From NCBI GenBank assembly GCA_028066355.1, contig JALCBP010000007.1:6488-70487 (forward strand): a DNA stretch of 64,000 nucleotides, written 5' to 3'. The notes under the pieces are model-generated. The model worked only from the letters and a program-made list of their open reading frames with translations, had not been told where the DNA came from and ran no database searches. The DNA is from UBA1268 sp002694955. GTDB lineage: Bacteria > Planctomycetota > Planctomycetia > Pirellulales > UBA1268. The position numbers and the translations under genes are program-made. Below are positions 19,401-28,749 of this stretch, piece by piece (the stretch's first letter is position 1; each line of letters begins with the position of its first letter).

Positions 19401-20153
19401 GAACTACGGCCTGGAGTCCTGCAGATGGTCAAGGTTTATGTTGCTGCGAAGCGAGTTATATCTGTTGGTGACAAGATGGCGGGGCGGCATGGAAACAAGG
19501 GTGTTATCGCCAAGATTTTACCGAAGGAAGATATGCCATTTCTCGCTGACGGCACGCCTGTTCAGATTATGCTTAATCCACTTGGCGTTCCGAGTCGAAT
19601 GAATGTTGGCCAGATCCTTGAAACACATCTTGGATGGGCAGGAAAAATGCTTGGATTCCAAGCTGTCACTCCTGTCTTTGATGGTGCAAGTGAAGAAGAG
19701 ATTAACGCTGTTCTAGAGGATGCCAAACTTCCGAAGCATGGAAAAGCCAAGTTGTTTGATGGTCGCACGGGTGAGCCACTCGAGCAGGAAACAACTGTGG
19801 GATATATCTACATGCTGAAGTTACACCATCTCGTTGATGATAAGGTTCACGCCCGATCCACAGGTCCGTACTCACTTATCACTCAGCAGCCACTCGGTGG
19901 CAAAGCACGGTTTGGTGGACAGAGGTTTGGCGAAATGGAAGTCTGGGCTCTAGAAGCGTATGGCGCTGCCTATATCCTGCAAGAACTTCTTACTGTCAAA
20001 AGCGATGACGTTGAGGGAAGAACCAAAATCTATGAAAGCATGGTCAAAGGTGAAAATACCCTCGAGGCTGGGACTCCCGCCAGCTTCGATGTGCTCACGA
20101 ACGAAATTCGTGGTCTGGCTTTGAACATGCAATTAGAGAAACGTCGCATCTAA
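16410..20153 (+). CDS. rpoB: DNA-directed RNA polymerase subunit beta
   Basis: A 1247-residue beta subunit. Conserved landmarks include the rifampicin-pocket region NPLSMLTHERRLSALGPGG, the following YGRICPIETPEGTNIGL, the GDKMAGRHGNKGV switch region and the C-terminal clamp segment RFGGQRFGEMEVWALEAYGA. In the rifampicin pocket the residues matching E. coli Q513, D516, S522, H526, R529 and S531 are kept, while F514, M515, N518, E523 and K527 are changed (V, V, T, M, E). The ATG at 16410 is preceded by TAAGGAG at ten bases; a TTG two codons upstream is the alternative. It is separated from rpoC by 104 bp. Confidence 0.97.
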   Translation: MATRAVRRLQPAEVRHFGSNRSSHEMPDLTEIQTRFFESFLQYDVLPSKRKDQGIEGVLREIFPIESYDKSVRLEYVRYDLGKPRYDPDECRQLRLTYGRPLRVWLRLTREEPIEEEVYLGDVPIMMGGGEFIINGAERVVVSQLHRSPGIDFVADTESTDRKTYNCRIIPERGSWIELNVSKKDTLQVRIDQSGKFSALTLLRAMDPKLSSDSDILKLFNKTKVEKVAGSRSVSKLEGKTAADDIVYPKSSDRAGEIIVEAGCTITRDQSELICSSGLKAVELMPTNKMPLIENSLREDADEAKKRTSVAPSHQDALIRIYQRLRPGNPAALEKATTLFDEKFRDTNRYRLGRVGRFRINRKLGLSVPETEMTLRADDLIAAIRYMLELMNSENETVEVDDIDHLGNRRLRTIDELASDELRKGFLKLRRTVQERMSLKDVSEMTPRSLINPKSISAAIEYFFGRGELSQVVDQTNPLSMLTHERRLSALGPGGLNRKRAGFEVRDVHISHYGRICPIETPEGTNIGLISSLAIYSGVDSYGFLVTPYRKVSKSKLLDDVVWLRADEEHEAYLAPADVPVVDGKVHGETIVARYRGDFVLVPAEKIQYIDVAPSQMVGVSAGLIPFLEHDDANRALMGSNMQRQAVPLLVTEPPIVATGMEREVAANSGLLVRANRKGTVTYVDADSIEINETDTYKLRKYVGLNERTCQNQKPIVQLGQKVEKNEVIADGAATFKGELALGRNVLVGFMSWDGFNFEDAIIISEELVEDDVYTSIHIEEYDIEIRDTKLGREEFTRDIPNVGERALHNLDDGGIVRIGTYVRPGDILVGKVSPKSKTELTPEEKLLHAIFGRAGEDVKNDSLEVPSGVEGIVIATEKFARQMSLSEEERRDFQKQLKEVESEGNLMVAEAFGLLVAEIEKVLQKPLAAADGSPLVRNQDHKVVAERASEFSLEGLDIRSPQRKAEIEKLYKALWPAVEEALDAKERRLNSMKRGDELRPGVLQMVKVYVAAKRVISVGDKMAGRHGNKGVIAKILPKEDMPFLADGTPVQIMLNPLGVPSRMNVGQILETHLGWAGKMLGFQAVTPVFDGASEEEINAVLEDAKLPKHGKAKLFDGRTGEPLEQETTVGYIYMLKLHHLVDDKVHARSTGPYSLITQQPLGGKARFGGQRFGEMEVWALEAYGAAYILQELLTVKSDDVEGRTKIYESMVKGENTLEAGTPASFDVLTNEIRGLALNMQLEKRRI

Positions 20154-20257
20154 TACTGAGAATTAACAAACGGCATTGTGAAATGCTTTTTGTTCACCTG
20201 TTATTGTCCCACAAAATTTTTAACACCACTAATTGACTATCCTTTGGAGAACTCTCC

Positions 20258-23200
20258 GTGAGCATCGGCGAAGCAACCTACGATCGCGTCAATGACTACT
20301 CAGCCGTAAAAATTAGCCTAGCTCGACCGCACGACATTCGTAGCTGGTCATTTGGCGAGGTAAAAAAACCTGAGACTATTAATTACCGTACATACCGTCC
20401 AGAAAAAGATGGGCTCATGTGCGAAAAAATCTTTGGCCCTGAGAAGGACTGGGAATGCTCGTGCGGAAAATACCGGGGCATGAAATACAAGGGGATGATT
20501 TGTGACCGATGCGGGGTGAAAGTTACTCACAGTCGCGTTCGCCGCAAACGAATGGGGCATATTGAACTTGCAGCCCCAATTGTTCACATCTGGTTCTTCA
20601 AGGCCATGCCAAGCCGTCTGGGCGCCTTGCTTGACATGAAGACCTCCAGTCTAGAGAAGGTAATCTACTTCCAGGACTATGTTGTCCTTGACCCTAAAGA
20701 CACGCCTTTCAAGAAACAGCAGTTGCTATCTGAAGAGGAATGCCGTGCGGCTCGAGACGAGTATGGTGAGACAGCTTTTGAGGCTGAAATGGGTGCTGAA
20801 GCCGTACGAAAAATGCTCAATGATCTTGACCTTGTTGAGCTTTCAAAAGAACTCCGCACAGAACTCGAAGAAACAGGCTCCAAGCAGAAAGCCAAAGACC
20901 TTGTTAATCGATTAAAAATTGTCGAAGCGATTCGCGATAGTGAGAACAAACCAGAGTGGCTGGTGCTTGATGTCATTCCTGTCATTCCTCCAGATCTTCG
21001 TCCGCTCGTAATGCTTGATAGCGGCAATTTTGCTACGAGTGATCTCAACGACCTCTATCGACGAATAATCAATCGTAATAATCGATTGAAAAAGCTTGTT
21101 GACCTCAATGCTCCTGAAGTCATTATCCGCAATGAAAAAAGAATGCTGCAGCAATCTGTGGACGCACTATTTGACAATAACCGTTGTAAGCGGCCTGTTC
21201 TTGCCTCAAGTAATCGGCCACTGAAGAGCCTTACTGACATGATCAAAGGCAAGCAGGGCCGCTTTCGTGAAAATCTTCTCGGAAAGCGAGTGGATTACTC
21301 CGCTCGAAGTGTCATTGTTGTCGGCCCACGGCTTCGCCTGCATCAGTGCGGGCTTCCAAAGAAGATTGCTCTCGAGTTATATCAGCCATTTATTATCAGG
21401 CGTCTCAAAGACCTTGGTCATGCTGATACGATTAAGAGTGCCAAAAAGATGCTCGAACGTAAGGATGCCGAGGTTTGGGATATCCTCGAAGAGGTCATTC
21501 ACAACCATCCTGTTCTCCTGAATCGAGCTCCTACGCTTCACAGAATGGGCATTCAGGCTTTTGAGCCTGTTCTCGTTGAAGGAAATGCTATCAAACTGCA
21601 TCCTCTCGTTTGCAAAGGATTCAATGCCGACTTTGATGGAGACCAGATGGCGGTCCATCTTCCACTTTCTATTGAAGCACAGGTGGAAGCACACACCCTG
21701 ATGCTTGCCACAAATAATATTTTTAGCCCGTCCAATGGCGCCCCGATTATCTCGCCGTCGCAGGACGTTGTGATGGGATGTTACTACCTGACCATGTCAA
21801 TGGCTGGCCGTCGCGGTGAAGGAATGGTCTTTCGGAGTTTTGCAGAAGTTGAGATGGCGCATTCTCTCGGCAAGGTCGACACGCATGCGATCATCAAAGT
21901 CAAATTACCGGAACACCGCAGTGAAATTAACGAAAAAGGTGCTGTCGGTGAATCTGGAGCGATTGCAGAGACAACTGCTGGCCGCGTTCTCTTCAACTCG
22001 ATTCTTCCCGAAAGCATGCTCTTCTACAACTTACCAATGCGTTCGAGTGAATTAGCAAAGGTAATTTCTGATTGCTATCAACTGCTCGGAAGACGTCACA
22101 CTATCGATCTTTTGGACAACATGAATCGTGTGGGCTTTAGCTGGAGCACGAATAGCGGGCTTTCCTTTGCGACTGATGACCTCATCACTCCTGATAATAA
22201 GCCTGAGATTCTCAATACTGCTGACAAGCAGGTTAAGAAAATTGCCAAACTTTATGCACGTGGTGTCATCACTGACGGAGAGCGATACAACCAGGTTCTC
22301 GATACGTGGACCCATGTTCGTGAACAGATCACGAAAGAAATGATGGATGACCTGAAGCAAGACACAGGTTCCAGCAATCGATATTCGGGCTACGTAAATC
22401 CGATCTATCTCATGGCTCATTCGGGTGCTCGAGGTGGTGTTGAACAGATTCGTCAACTGGCTGGCATGCGAGGACTGATGGCAAAGCCATCTGGCAAGAT
22501 CATTGAGACTCCCATTAAAGCAAACTTCCGAGAAGGTCTTACCGTTCTCGAATACTTCAGTTCTACTCACGGAGCCCGAAAAGGGCTGGCTGACACTGCT
22601 TTGAAAACTGCTGATTCAGGGTATCTCACGAGAAAGCTAGCTGACGTCGCTCAAAACGTTGTCGTCACAATGCATGACTGTGGAACAACTCAGGGTATTG
22701 AGAAAACTGTTATCTATCGTGGCGAAAAGGTGGAAGTCAATCTTGCTGATAGTATCCGCGGTCGAGTAAGTCGAACCAATATCACCAATCCCATCACCGA
22801 TGAAGTTGTTGTAGAAGAAGACCAACTCATCACGCCTAAATTGGCACGCGAGATCGAGGCTCTAGGACTTGAGAAAATTCAGGTTCGTAGCCCACTTACC
22901 TGCGAGGCACCATTAGGTGTTTGCCGCCTCTGCTATGGTATGGATCTATCAACAGGATCATTGGTTGAAGAGGGCATGGCTGTTGGGATTATTGGTGCCC
23001 AGAGTATCGGCGAGCCTGGTACACAACTCACGATGAGAACATTCCACATCGGTGGAGTTGGACAACGCGACGTCGAAGAAAATGAATACAAATCGAAACA
23101 CGTAGGTACTGCCAAATTCACTCGCCTCCGAACTGTTGAGAATGAAGAAGGTGAACAGATTGTCCTTGCCCGGAACGGTGAGATCGCGATCCTGAACGAC

Positions 23201-24631
23201 AAGGGTCGAGAAATTGACAAGTTTGATATTCCTGCTGGAGCAATACTTAAGGTCGCCGAAAACGACAAGGTAAAACCGGGCACAGTGCTTGTGCAATGGG
23301 ATCCACACTCAATTCCTATTCTTTCGGAGGTGGCAGGTAAGGTTCGTTATGAAGATGTTGTCGACGGCGAAACCCTACGGGTAGAAAAAGATCCAAGTGG
23401 TCATATTCGTCGGATGATTATGGAGCATAAGGGTGTCTATCACCCACAAGTTGTTCTTGAAGATGAATCAGGAAAGATTCTTGATTTCTACTATCTTCCC
23501 GAAAAGGCCTATATCGAAGTCTCGCCAGGTGAAAGTGTTCGCGCGGGGCATATCCTCGCCAAAACGCCTCGTGAAGCAAGCGGTACCCAAGACATTACTG
23601 GTGGCCTACCGAGAGTAACTGAAATTTTTGAAGCGAGAAAGCCAAAAGACCCTGCCATCATGGCTGAAATTGATGGGAAGGTTGAAGTCAGTGGTGAAAA
23701 ACGACGGGGCAAGCGAACGATCATAGTTCGAAACGAAAGTGGTGTTGAACGAGAACATTTGATCACCCACGGCAAGCATATGCGAGTGCATGCTGGAGAC
23801 ATTGTTCGAGCGGGTGAAGCGCTTGTTGACGGACCTTTGGTTCCACATGACATTCTTCGAATTTCTGGTGAAGAAGAAGTCCAGAGATACCTTGTTCGCG
23901 AAATTCAAAATGTCTATCGCAGTCAACGTGTTGAAATTGATGATAAGCATATTGAAATAATTGTTTCGCAGATGCTCCGGAAGGTGAAAATTGACACTGT
24001 GGGAGACACGAAATTATTGCCCGGCAGCATGCTTGATAAGCATGAGTTTAGGCAGGCAAATGAGCAGATTGCTGAATGCCTGCGTGTAACTGACAAGGGC
24101 GACAGTGAATTTGAGGTTGGTGCGATTGTGCCGAAAGACATTCTCGCTCAGAACAATGAATCAATTGAAGCTCTTGGCGGCACTCCAGCAAAGGGAATCA
24201 AGCCAAAACCTGCCACAGCGAGCACCCAGCTACTGGGTATTACAAAGGCCAGCGTACAGAGCTCCAGTTTTATCTCGGCAGCTAGCTTCCAAGAAACTAC
24301 GAAAGTTTTGACTGAAGCTGCACTTGCTGGTCGAGTGGATAATTTAGTCGGACTGAAGGAAAACGTTATTCTGGGTCATTTGATTCCTGCAGGGACTGGC
24401 TTCAATACCTTCCAAACTTCAGAAGTGCGGGTTCGCCCTGAGGCACTTGAAGCGTTACGGATTGATCGAGAAGATCTTTTAGCGCGTGATTTCCCACTTT
24501 TAGAGGCTGCTGAACAAACTGAGGAAGAGATTGCAGCAGGATCCGAAGGCCTGACAAATAGTGGAAGCACGACTGTCGGAGGTATCCCTGAAAGTTCCAG
24601 CAACACTGATAGCCTCGGCGAAAGCCTCTAA
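20258..24631 (+). CDS. rpoC: DNA-directed RNA polymerase subunit beta'
   Basis: A 1457-residue beta' subunit. The N-terminal zinc cluster uses C67, C69, C82 and C85. The catalytic magnesium loop NADFDGDQM has aspartates at 458, 460 and 462. The second zinc cluster includes C882, C889 and C892. The trigger loop region has GEPGTQLTMRTFHIGG. The C-terminal 70 residues are an acidic and Ser/Gly-rich tail beyond the conserved omega-contact region. Translation begins at a GTG with GGAG upstream. No large lineage insertion of the gamma-proteobacterial type is evident. It is the last gene of the ribosomal/polymerase block, with a hairpin about 40 bp after the stop. Confidence 0.97.
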   Translation: MSIGEATYDRVNDYSAVKISLARPHDIRSWSFGEVKKPETINYRTYRPEKDGLMCEKIFGPEKDWECSCGKYRGMKYKGMICDRCGVKVTHSRVRRKRMGHIELAAPIVHIWFFKAMPSRLGALLDMKTSSLEKVIYFQDYVVLDPKDTPFKKQQLLSEEECRAARDEYGETAFEAEMGAEAVRKMLNDLDLVELSKELRTELEETGSKQKAKDLVNRLKIVEAIRDSENKPEWLVLDVIPVIPPDLRPLVMLDSGNFATSDLNDLYRRIINRNNRLKKLVDLNAPEVIIRNEKRMLQQSVDALFDNNRCKRPVLASSNRPLKSLTDMIKGKQGRFRENLLGKRVDYSARSVIVVGPRLRLHQCGLPKKIALELYQPFIIRRLKDLGHADTIKSAKKMLERKDAEVWDILEEVIHNHPVLLNRAPTLHRMGIQAFEPVLVEGNAIKLHPLVCKGFNADFDGDQMAVHLPLSIEAQVEAHTLMLATNNIFSPSNGAPIISPSQDVVMGCYYLTMSMAGRRGEGMVFRSFAEVEMAHSLGKVDTHAIIKVKLPEHRSEINEKGAVGESGAIAETTAGRVLFNSILPESMLFYNLPMRSSELAKVISDCYQLLGRRHTIDLLDNMNRVGFSWSTNSGLSFATDDLITPDNKPEILNTADKQVKKIAKLYARGVITDGERYNQVLDTWTHVREQITKEMMDDLKQDTGSSNRYSGYVNPIYLMAHSGARGGVEQIRQLAGMRGLMAKPSGKIIETPIKANFREGLTVLEYFSSTHGARKGLADTALKTADSGYLTRKLADVAQNVVVTMHDCGTTQGIEKTVIYRGEKVEVNLADSIRGRVSRTNITNPITDEVVVEEDQLITPKLAREIEALGLEKIQVRSPLTCEAPLGVCRLCYGMDLSTGSLVEEGMAVGIIGAQSIGEPGTQLTMRTFHIGGVGQRDVEENEYKSKHVGTAKFTRLRTVENEEGEQIVLARNGEIAILNDKGREIDKFDIPAGAILKVAENDKVKPGTVLVQWDPHSIPILSEVAGKVRYEDVVDGETLRVEKDPSGHIRRMIMEHKGVYHPQVVLEDESGKILDFYYLPEKAYIEVSPGESVRAGHILAKTPREASGTQDITGGLPRVTEIFEARKPKDPAIMAEIDGKVEVSGEKRRGKRTIIVRNESGVEREHLITHGKHMRVHAGDIVRAGEALVDGPLVPHDILRISGEEEVQRYLVREIQNVYRSQRVEIDDKHIEIIVSQMLRKVKIDTVGDTKLLPGSMLDKHEFRQANEQIAECLRVTDKGDSEFEVGAIVPKDILAQNNESIEALGGTPAKGIKPKPATASTQLLGITKASVQSSSFISAASFQETTKVLTEAALAGRVDNLVGLKENVILGHLIPAGTGFNTFQTSEVRVRPEALEALRIDREDLLARDFPLLEAAEQTEEEIAAGSEGLTNSGSTTVGGIPESSSNTDSLGESL

Positions 24632-24669
24632 CGAGAGACATCAATACTGTAATAGTTTCAGAACCCGAA

Positions 24670-24697
24670 TGATTCGATTGTTAAATCAATCGAGTCA
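24670..24697 (+). terminator. Candidate terminator hairpin after rpoC
   Basis: Arms TGATTCGATTG and CAATCGAGTCA form an 11-bp stem with one G-T wobble around the loop TTAAAT, 39 bp after the rpoC stop. The following bases are TAGTTCTCT, a poor T tract, so termination may be weak or Rho-assisted. Confidence 0.4.
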
Positions 24698-24844
24698 TAG
24701 TTCTCTGCAGTGACAAATGAGTGATTTACTGAACAGCGAGTCGGTACGAATTCGAACGTTCTGACGAAGATGGCCTTCTCGGGTTGAAGTCGGCCACGAC
24801 ACGGAAAAAACCTTCCTGTAATTCGTAACCAAATTCCGTGCCAC

Positions 24845-25732
24845 ATGAATCATTCAGCATCTGATGTTGTAAAAATAAAATTACATACTCTTCTCAATGC
24901 TGTATGGAACGCATGTGTAATAGCTAATGAGTCTACTGCCGACCCAGAAGCAGTTCGTCACCTAAGAGTCTCCTCACGAAGAGCACTCGTTGCACTGTCT
25001 ACGTTCGCCCCCCTCCTACCGAAAGCAGTCGTTTCTACTTTCAAACAAAAGCTTCGTGATTTGAGGCAGGCTGCTGGAATGACCCGAGACTATGACGTTT
25101 TATGTGATAGATTGCGTCAACATATTCCTCTGCGGAGCGACCTGCATATCGCTAATGATTCATTTGTGGAAAGAGTTTTGCAATTGACAGTAAAGCAACA
25201 AGATCAAAATCGAGAATCTCTTGATACCATGTATTCTGAACTCGTTTCTTGGGAGTGGCCATTACGGGTTGCCGCTCTCAAAGACCAAGTACAAACAAAA
25301 AATGTCGGTTATCTCAAATTTGTACGCAAGCACATAAGAAAGCCGTACAAAACTTTTTCCAAATTTTCCAACTCAACTAAGAAAAATCCTAAACAGCTTC
25401 ACAGCCTGCGAATCGCAGGAAAAAAACTTCGCTATGCTTTAGAACTTATGCCGAATGAAGACACGAACTGTTCTCTTGAGAAATGCAGAACTAGCCTCAA
25501 GAAAATCCAAAAAAAACTTGGTAACTTCACCGACCATACAGCGGCTTCAGAGATTTTGAATCAACTTTCGAAAGAACCTGTAACTGACGACATATTAAAT
25601 GTGATTCACAATATGCAACAGGAGGAGCAGGAACTCGCAAATTTGTCATGCACTGTTTTTTTGGGTTGGTGGACGAGAAAGCGCCGACACTCGATCTCCA
25701 AAAGTTTAAAAGAGGCTCTTGATAATGAATAA
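24845..25732 (+). CDS. CHAD domain protein
   Basis: A 295-residue helical protein of the CHAD family, which binds polyphosphate through conserved histidine and basic faces. Two family motifs are visible: VRHLRVSSRRALVAL near residue 38 and LHSLRIAGKKLRYALEL near 187. Basic residues are abundant. There is no adjoining CYTH (triphosphatase) domain, which is often fused or adjacent. The stop codon overlaps the start of the next gene by 8 bp, which suggests translational coupling with the formylglycine-generating enzyme. A functional link between polyphosphate binding and sulfatase activation is not known; the pairing may be only organisational. Confidence 0.85.
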   Translation: MNHSASDVVKIKLHTLLNAVWNACVIANESTADPEAVRHLRVSSRRALVALSTFAPLLPKAVVSTFKQKLRDLRQAAGMTRDYDVLCDRLRQHIPLRSDLHIANDSFVERVLQLTVKQQDQNRESLDTMYSELVSWEWPLRVAALKDQVQTKNVGYLKFVRKHIRKPYKTFSKFSNSTKKNPKQLHSLRIAGKKLRYALELMPNEDTNCSLEKCRTSLKKIQKKLGNFTDHTAASEILNQLSKEPVTDDILNVIHNMQQEEQELANLSCTVFLGWWTRKRRHSISKSLKEALDNE

Positions 25733-26945
25733 TCGAAACACTCGAAATCCAGAACACGCTGAACAAAGTTCGAAGCTTTTGCAACGTCTCATTAACTCAA
25801 CTGGCATCCAAATCAGCATTGGCATTGGTGCAGCACTTCTTCTTTGGGCCTGTTGCCGACTTGTAATACCAACAAAAAAAACACTCACACAAACATCTAA
25901 CAGCAGCCCCATTGCTGCTGTACAGAAGGCACCGCAGGCACAGATTACCCCTGCTGGCTTTGAAAAAACTAAGGTTGCGAGTAGCCCATCTCCTGGCACC
26001 ACTCCAGAAGGAATGGTTTGGGTTCCAGGCGGAACTTTTTCAATGGGATGTCAAGACCCCCGGGGAATACCGTACGGTGGAGACAAGCCGATGGCTGATG
26101 CTCGGCCTATTCATTCTGTAACCGTAGATGGATTCTGGATTGATACTACAGAGGTAACCAATGAGGAATTCAACAAATTTGTTGAGGCTACAGATTATGT
26201 AACGATTGCAGAGATACCACCTCGACCTGAAGATTTCCCCGGTGCCCCACCGGAAAAACTTGTTGCTGGGTCGATTGTATTTACGCCACCAGAACGACCT
26301 GTTCCCTTATCGAACCATCTTCAATGGTGGGCATATGTCCCGGGAGCAGACTGGCGCCATCCTCTTGGACCCGAATCGACAATAGAGGGTAAAGAAAACT
26401 TTCCTGTCGTTCATGTTGCCTTTGAAGATGCCGTTGCTTATGCCAAATGGGCTGGAAAACGTCTGCCGACTGAGGCGGAGTGGGAATTTGCATCACGTGG
26501 GGGCATTACTGGAAACGTTTATCCTTGGGGCAATGAATTCCGTCCAAAAGGAAAATGGATGGCAAACACATGGCAAGGCCAGTTTCCCAGTCAGAACACT
26601 GCTGAGGATGGCTTTGCTGGGATTGCACCAGTCGGTCAGTACCCTCCCAACAAATACGGTTTGTATGACGTATCTGGTAATGTTTGGGAATGGTGTGCTG
26701 ACTGGTATCGTCCAGACACTTATCAGAAACAGGAAAGTGGTGAGTCTTCTACAGTCAATCCGACTGGACCAGATACAAGCTTTGACCCGCAGGAACCGGG
26801 TGTAGAAAAACGTATTCAGCGAGGTGGTTCCTTTCTATGCACTGACCAGTACTGCTCACGTTATATTCTTGGAACTCGAGGAAAAGGTGAGGTTTCGAGC
26901 GGGTGTAATCATATAGGCTTTCGCTGTGTTCAAGACCCGAAGTAA
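25725..26945 (+). CDS. Formylglycine-generating enzyme (FGE/SUMF1 type), membrane-anchored
   Basis: A 406-residue protein with an N-terminal cytoplasmic stretch, one membrane helix (about 29-49) and a Ser/Thr/Pro linker before the FGE-sulfatase domain (about 98-404). Domain features include GMVWVPGGTFSMG, LPTEAEWEFASRGG, GNVWEWCADWY and the C-terminal RGGSFLCTDQYCSRY. The paired cysteines C372 and C377 correspond to the copper-binding, O2-dependent active-site pair of genuine FGE, which converts a sulfatase cysteine to formylglycine. Many related C-lectin-like proteins lack this pair. The ATG at 25725 has AGAGG at 9 bases and overlaps the CHAD stop. The anchor implies action on exported sulfatases. 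Confidence 0.88.
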   Translation: MNNRNTRNPEHAEQSSKLLQRLINSTGIQISIGIGAALLLWACCRLVIPTKKTLTQTSNSSPIAAVQKAPQAQITPAGFEKTKVASSPSPGTTPEGMVWVPGGTFSMGCQDPRGIPYGGDKPMADARPIHSVTVDGFWIDTTEVTNEEFNKFVEATDYVTIAEIPPRPEDFPGAPPEKLVAGSIVFTPPERPVPLSNHLQWWAYVPGADWRHPLGPESTIEGKENFPVVHVAFEDAVAYAKWAGKRLPTEAEWEFASRGGITGNVYPWGNEFRPKGKWMANTWQGQFPSQNTAEDGFAGIAPVGQYPPNKYGLYDVSGNVWEWCADWYRPDTYQKQESGESSTVNPTGPDTSFDPQEPGVEKRIQRGGSFLCTDQYCSRYILGTRGKGEVSSGCNHIGFRCVQDPK

Positions 26946-26992
26946 AGCACCTCTTTTCATTCAAATTGAAAAAGACTTTTCAGGGTGACTCG

Positions 26993-28741
26993 TTAGGTTT
27001 GTTTAAATAGTTCTCTGAGCAATGGAAGTGACCTGGTGTTGACCACATCTCGCGCTTCTAAACCCGCCCTTCTTGCCTGCAAGATGCCGCATCGCATCAC
27101 ATCAAGCCCAGCAGTTGAATGAGCGTCTGTCGAGATCGCGAGCTTTACTCCGGCCTCCTTGGCTGCAGCAGAAAGACGGTCATCAAGATCGAGTCGCCAA
27201 GGGTTCGCATTGATCTCGAGGCATGTATTATTTTCTGCAGCTGCATCGATGATAGCTTGGAAGTCGACCTTGTAAGCGGGACGCCGATTAATCAGGCGAC
27301 CAGTTGGGTGACCAATGCAATGAACATGAGGGTGATATATCGCATCTAAAATCCGACCTGTGATTTGTTCTTGAGACTGCTGCTGACCATAATGCAAGCT
27401 CGCAACAACCCAATCTGCATGTGCAAGTACTTCTTCTGGTAAATCGAGTCCTCCTTTCTCCAGAATATCAACTTCGATTCCTTTCAGAATAACAAGCGGC
27501 TGTGATTCATCTTGTGCTAAAGATTCATTTAATTGATCGATCTCTTCCCACTGCTTAAAAAGTCTTTTTTTATCGAGCCCTCGAGCCATTGTTACTCTTT
27601 TACTATGGTCCGTAATTGCGATGTACATCAATCCTCGATCAATAGCTGCTGCTACCATTTCAGCCAGCGTCGCCTCACCGTCTGTCGCAGTCGTATGCAT
27701 ATGAAGATCACCACGTATATCTGCAAGCGTAATCAGTTTTGGAAGCTCAGCCTTTTCAGATAATTCAAATTCGCCACGATCTTCACGTAGTTCCGGGGGA
27801 ATCCATTCGAGACCTACGGCTGCATAAACATCTTTCTCACTTTTTCCAGCAAGGATCTTTCCATCAGTTTTATTCAGTTCTGTTACACCATACTCATTAA
27901 TGGAAAATCCGAGTTTTTTAGCTCGACTCCGTAATTTAACGTTGTGTTCCTTTGATCCCGTGAAGTACTGCCATGCGGCACCAAATGATTGTTTTTCTAC
28001 AACACGCATATCAACCTGAATCCCATGCGGGCCTCGGATACTTGTTTTGCTATCTCCTTGCACAATCACATGATCCGTGTGTTCCCACGCAAGAAAATGA
28101 TCCATTACCTCTTTTGCCTGATCACTCTCAACGAGAAGATCCAGATCTCCAACAGTCTCTTTCCCGCGACGCCAGCTTCCTGCTGCCTCAATTCGATGAA
28201 CTGAATCCGACTTTTTCATCCATTGAATCAAAAGGGAAATAATCTGGTCTGCTTCATCCCAAAGTACTCTTGAGTTGTCTGGATTCTGAGCAAAAGCAAT
28301 ATTTGAGAGGATCGCTTGCTCGGTTTTTTTACCAAACCCTTTGAGAAGGCTGACTTTACCCTCTTGGCAGGCTACCTCTAAATCTTTAAGCGACTCGAGC
28401 TGAAGTGCCGTCATCAACAATTTTACCTTTTTCGGGCCAAGACCTGGCACGCGCATTAGATCAAAAACAACGTTGGGGACCTCTTCTTCCAACTGTTTAA
28501 GCATTGGTAACTGGCCGCTGTCTAACAACGTTTCCAGTTTTTCAGCAAGATCTTTACCGATACCATCAAAATCAAGGAAAGAGCGATCGTTCGCTTCTCG
28601 GATGGCTGTCAGCGGCTCAACTATTCCGAGGACTAATCGGGCTGCATTCCTGTAGGCCCGAACGCGGAAGATATTACTCCCCTGATACTCCAGAAGATCA
28701 GCTACATGGTCGAAAATCGACGCAATCTCTGCATTTGTCAC
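26993..28741 (-). CDS. polX: DNA polymerase/3'-5' exonuclease PolX
   Basis: A 582-residue bacterial family X polymerase with a C-terminal PHP domain. The N-terminal part has the 8-kDa-like helix region, helix-hairpin-helix motifs (PGLGPKKVKLL, LKGFGKKTEQAI) and the polymerase active site GSWRRGKETVGDLDLLV with the two catalytic aspartates. The PHP part begins at DLHMHTTATDGE (about 344) and carries ITDHSKR, VASLHYG and STDAHS metal-binding motifs. It acts in gap-filling base excision repair. I chose the GTG at 28741 because the protein then begins with the conserved TNAEIASIFDHVADLLEYQG segment and starts 8 bp after the upstream stop; no clear ribosome site is visible. Confidence 0.93.
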   Translation of the reverse strand: MTNAEIASIFDHVADLLEYQGSNIFRVRAYRNAARLVLGIVEPLTAIREANDRSFLDFDGIGKDLAEKLETLLDSGQLPMLKQLEEEVPNVVFDLMRVPGLGPKKVKLLMTALQLESLKDLEVACQEGKVSLLKGFGKKTEQAILSNIAFAQNPDNSRVLWDEADQIISLLIQWMKKSDSVHRIEAAGSWRRGKETVGDLDLLVESDQAKEVMDHFLAWEHTDHVIVQGDSKTSIRGPHGIQVDMRVVEKQSFGAAWQYFTGSKEHNVKLRSRAKKLGFSINEYGVTELNKTDGKILAGKSEKDVYAAVGLEWIPPELREDRGEFELSEKAELPKLITLADIRGDLHMHTTATDGEATLAEMVAAAIDRGLMYIAITDHSKRVTMARGLDKKRLFKQWEEIDQLNESLAQDESQPLVILKGIEVDILEKGGLDLPEEVLAHADWVVASLHYGQQQSQEQITGRILDAIYHPHVHCIGHPTGRLINRRPAYKVDFQAIIDAAAENNTCLEINANPWRLDLDDRLSAAAKEAGVKLAISTDAHSTAGLDVMRCGILQARRAGLEARDVVNTRSLPLLRELFKQT

Positions 28742-28749
28742 GATGAAGG

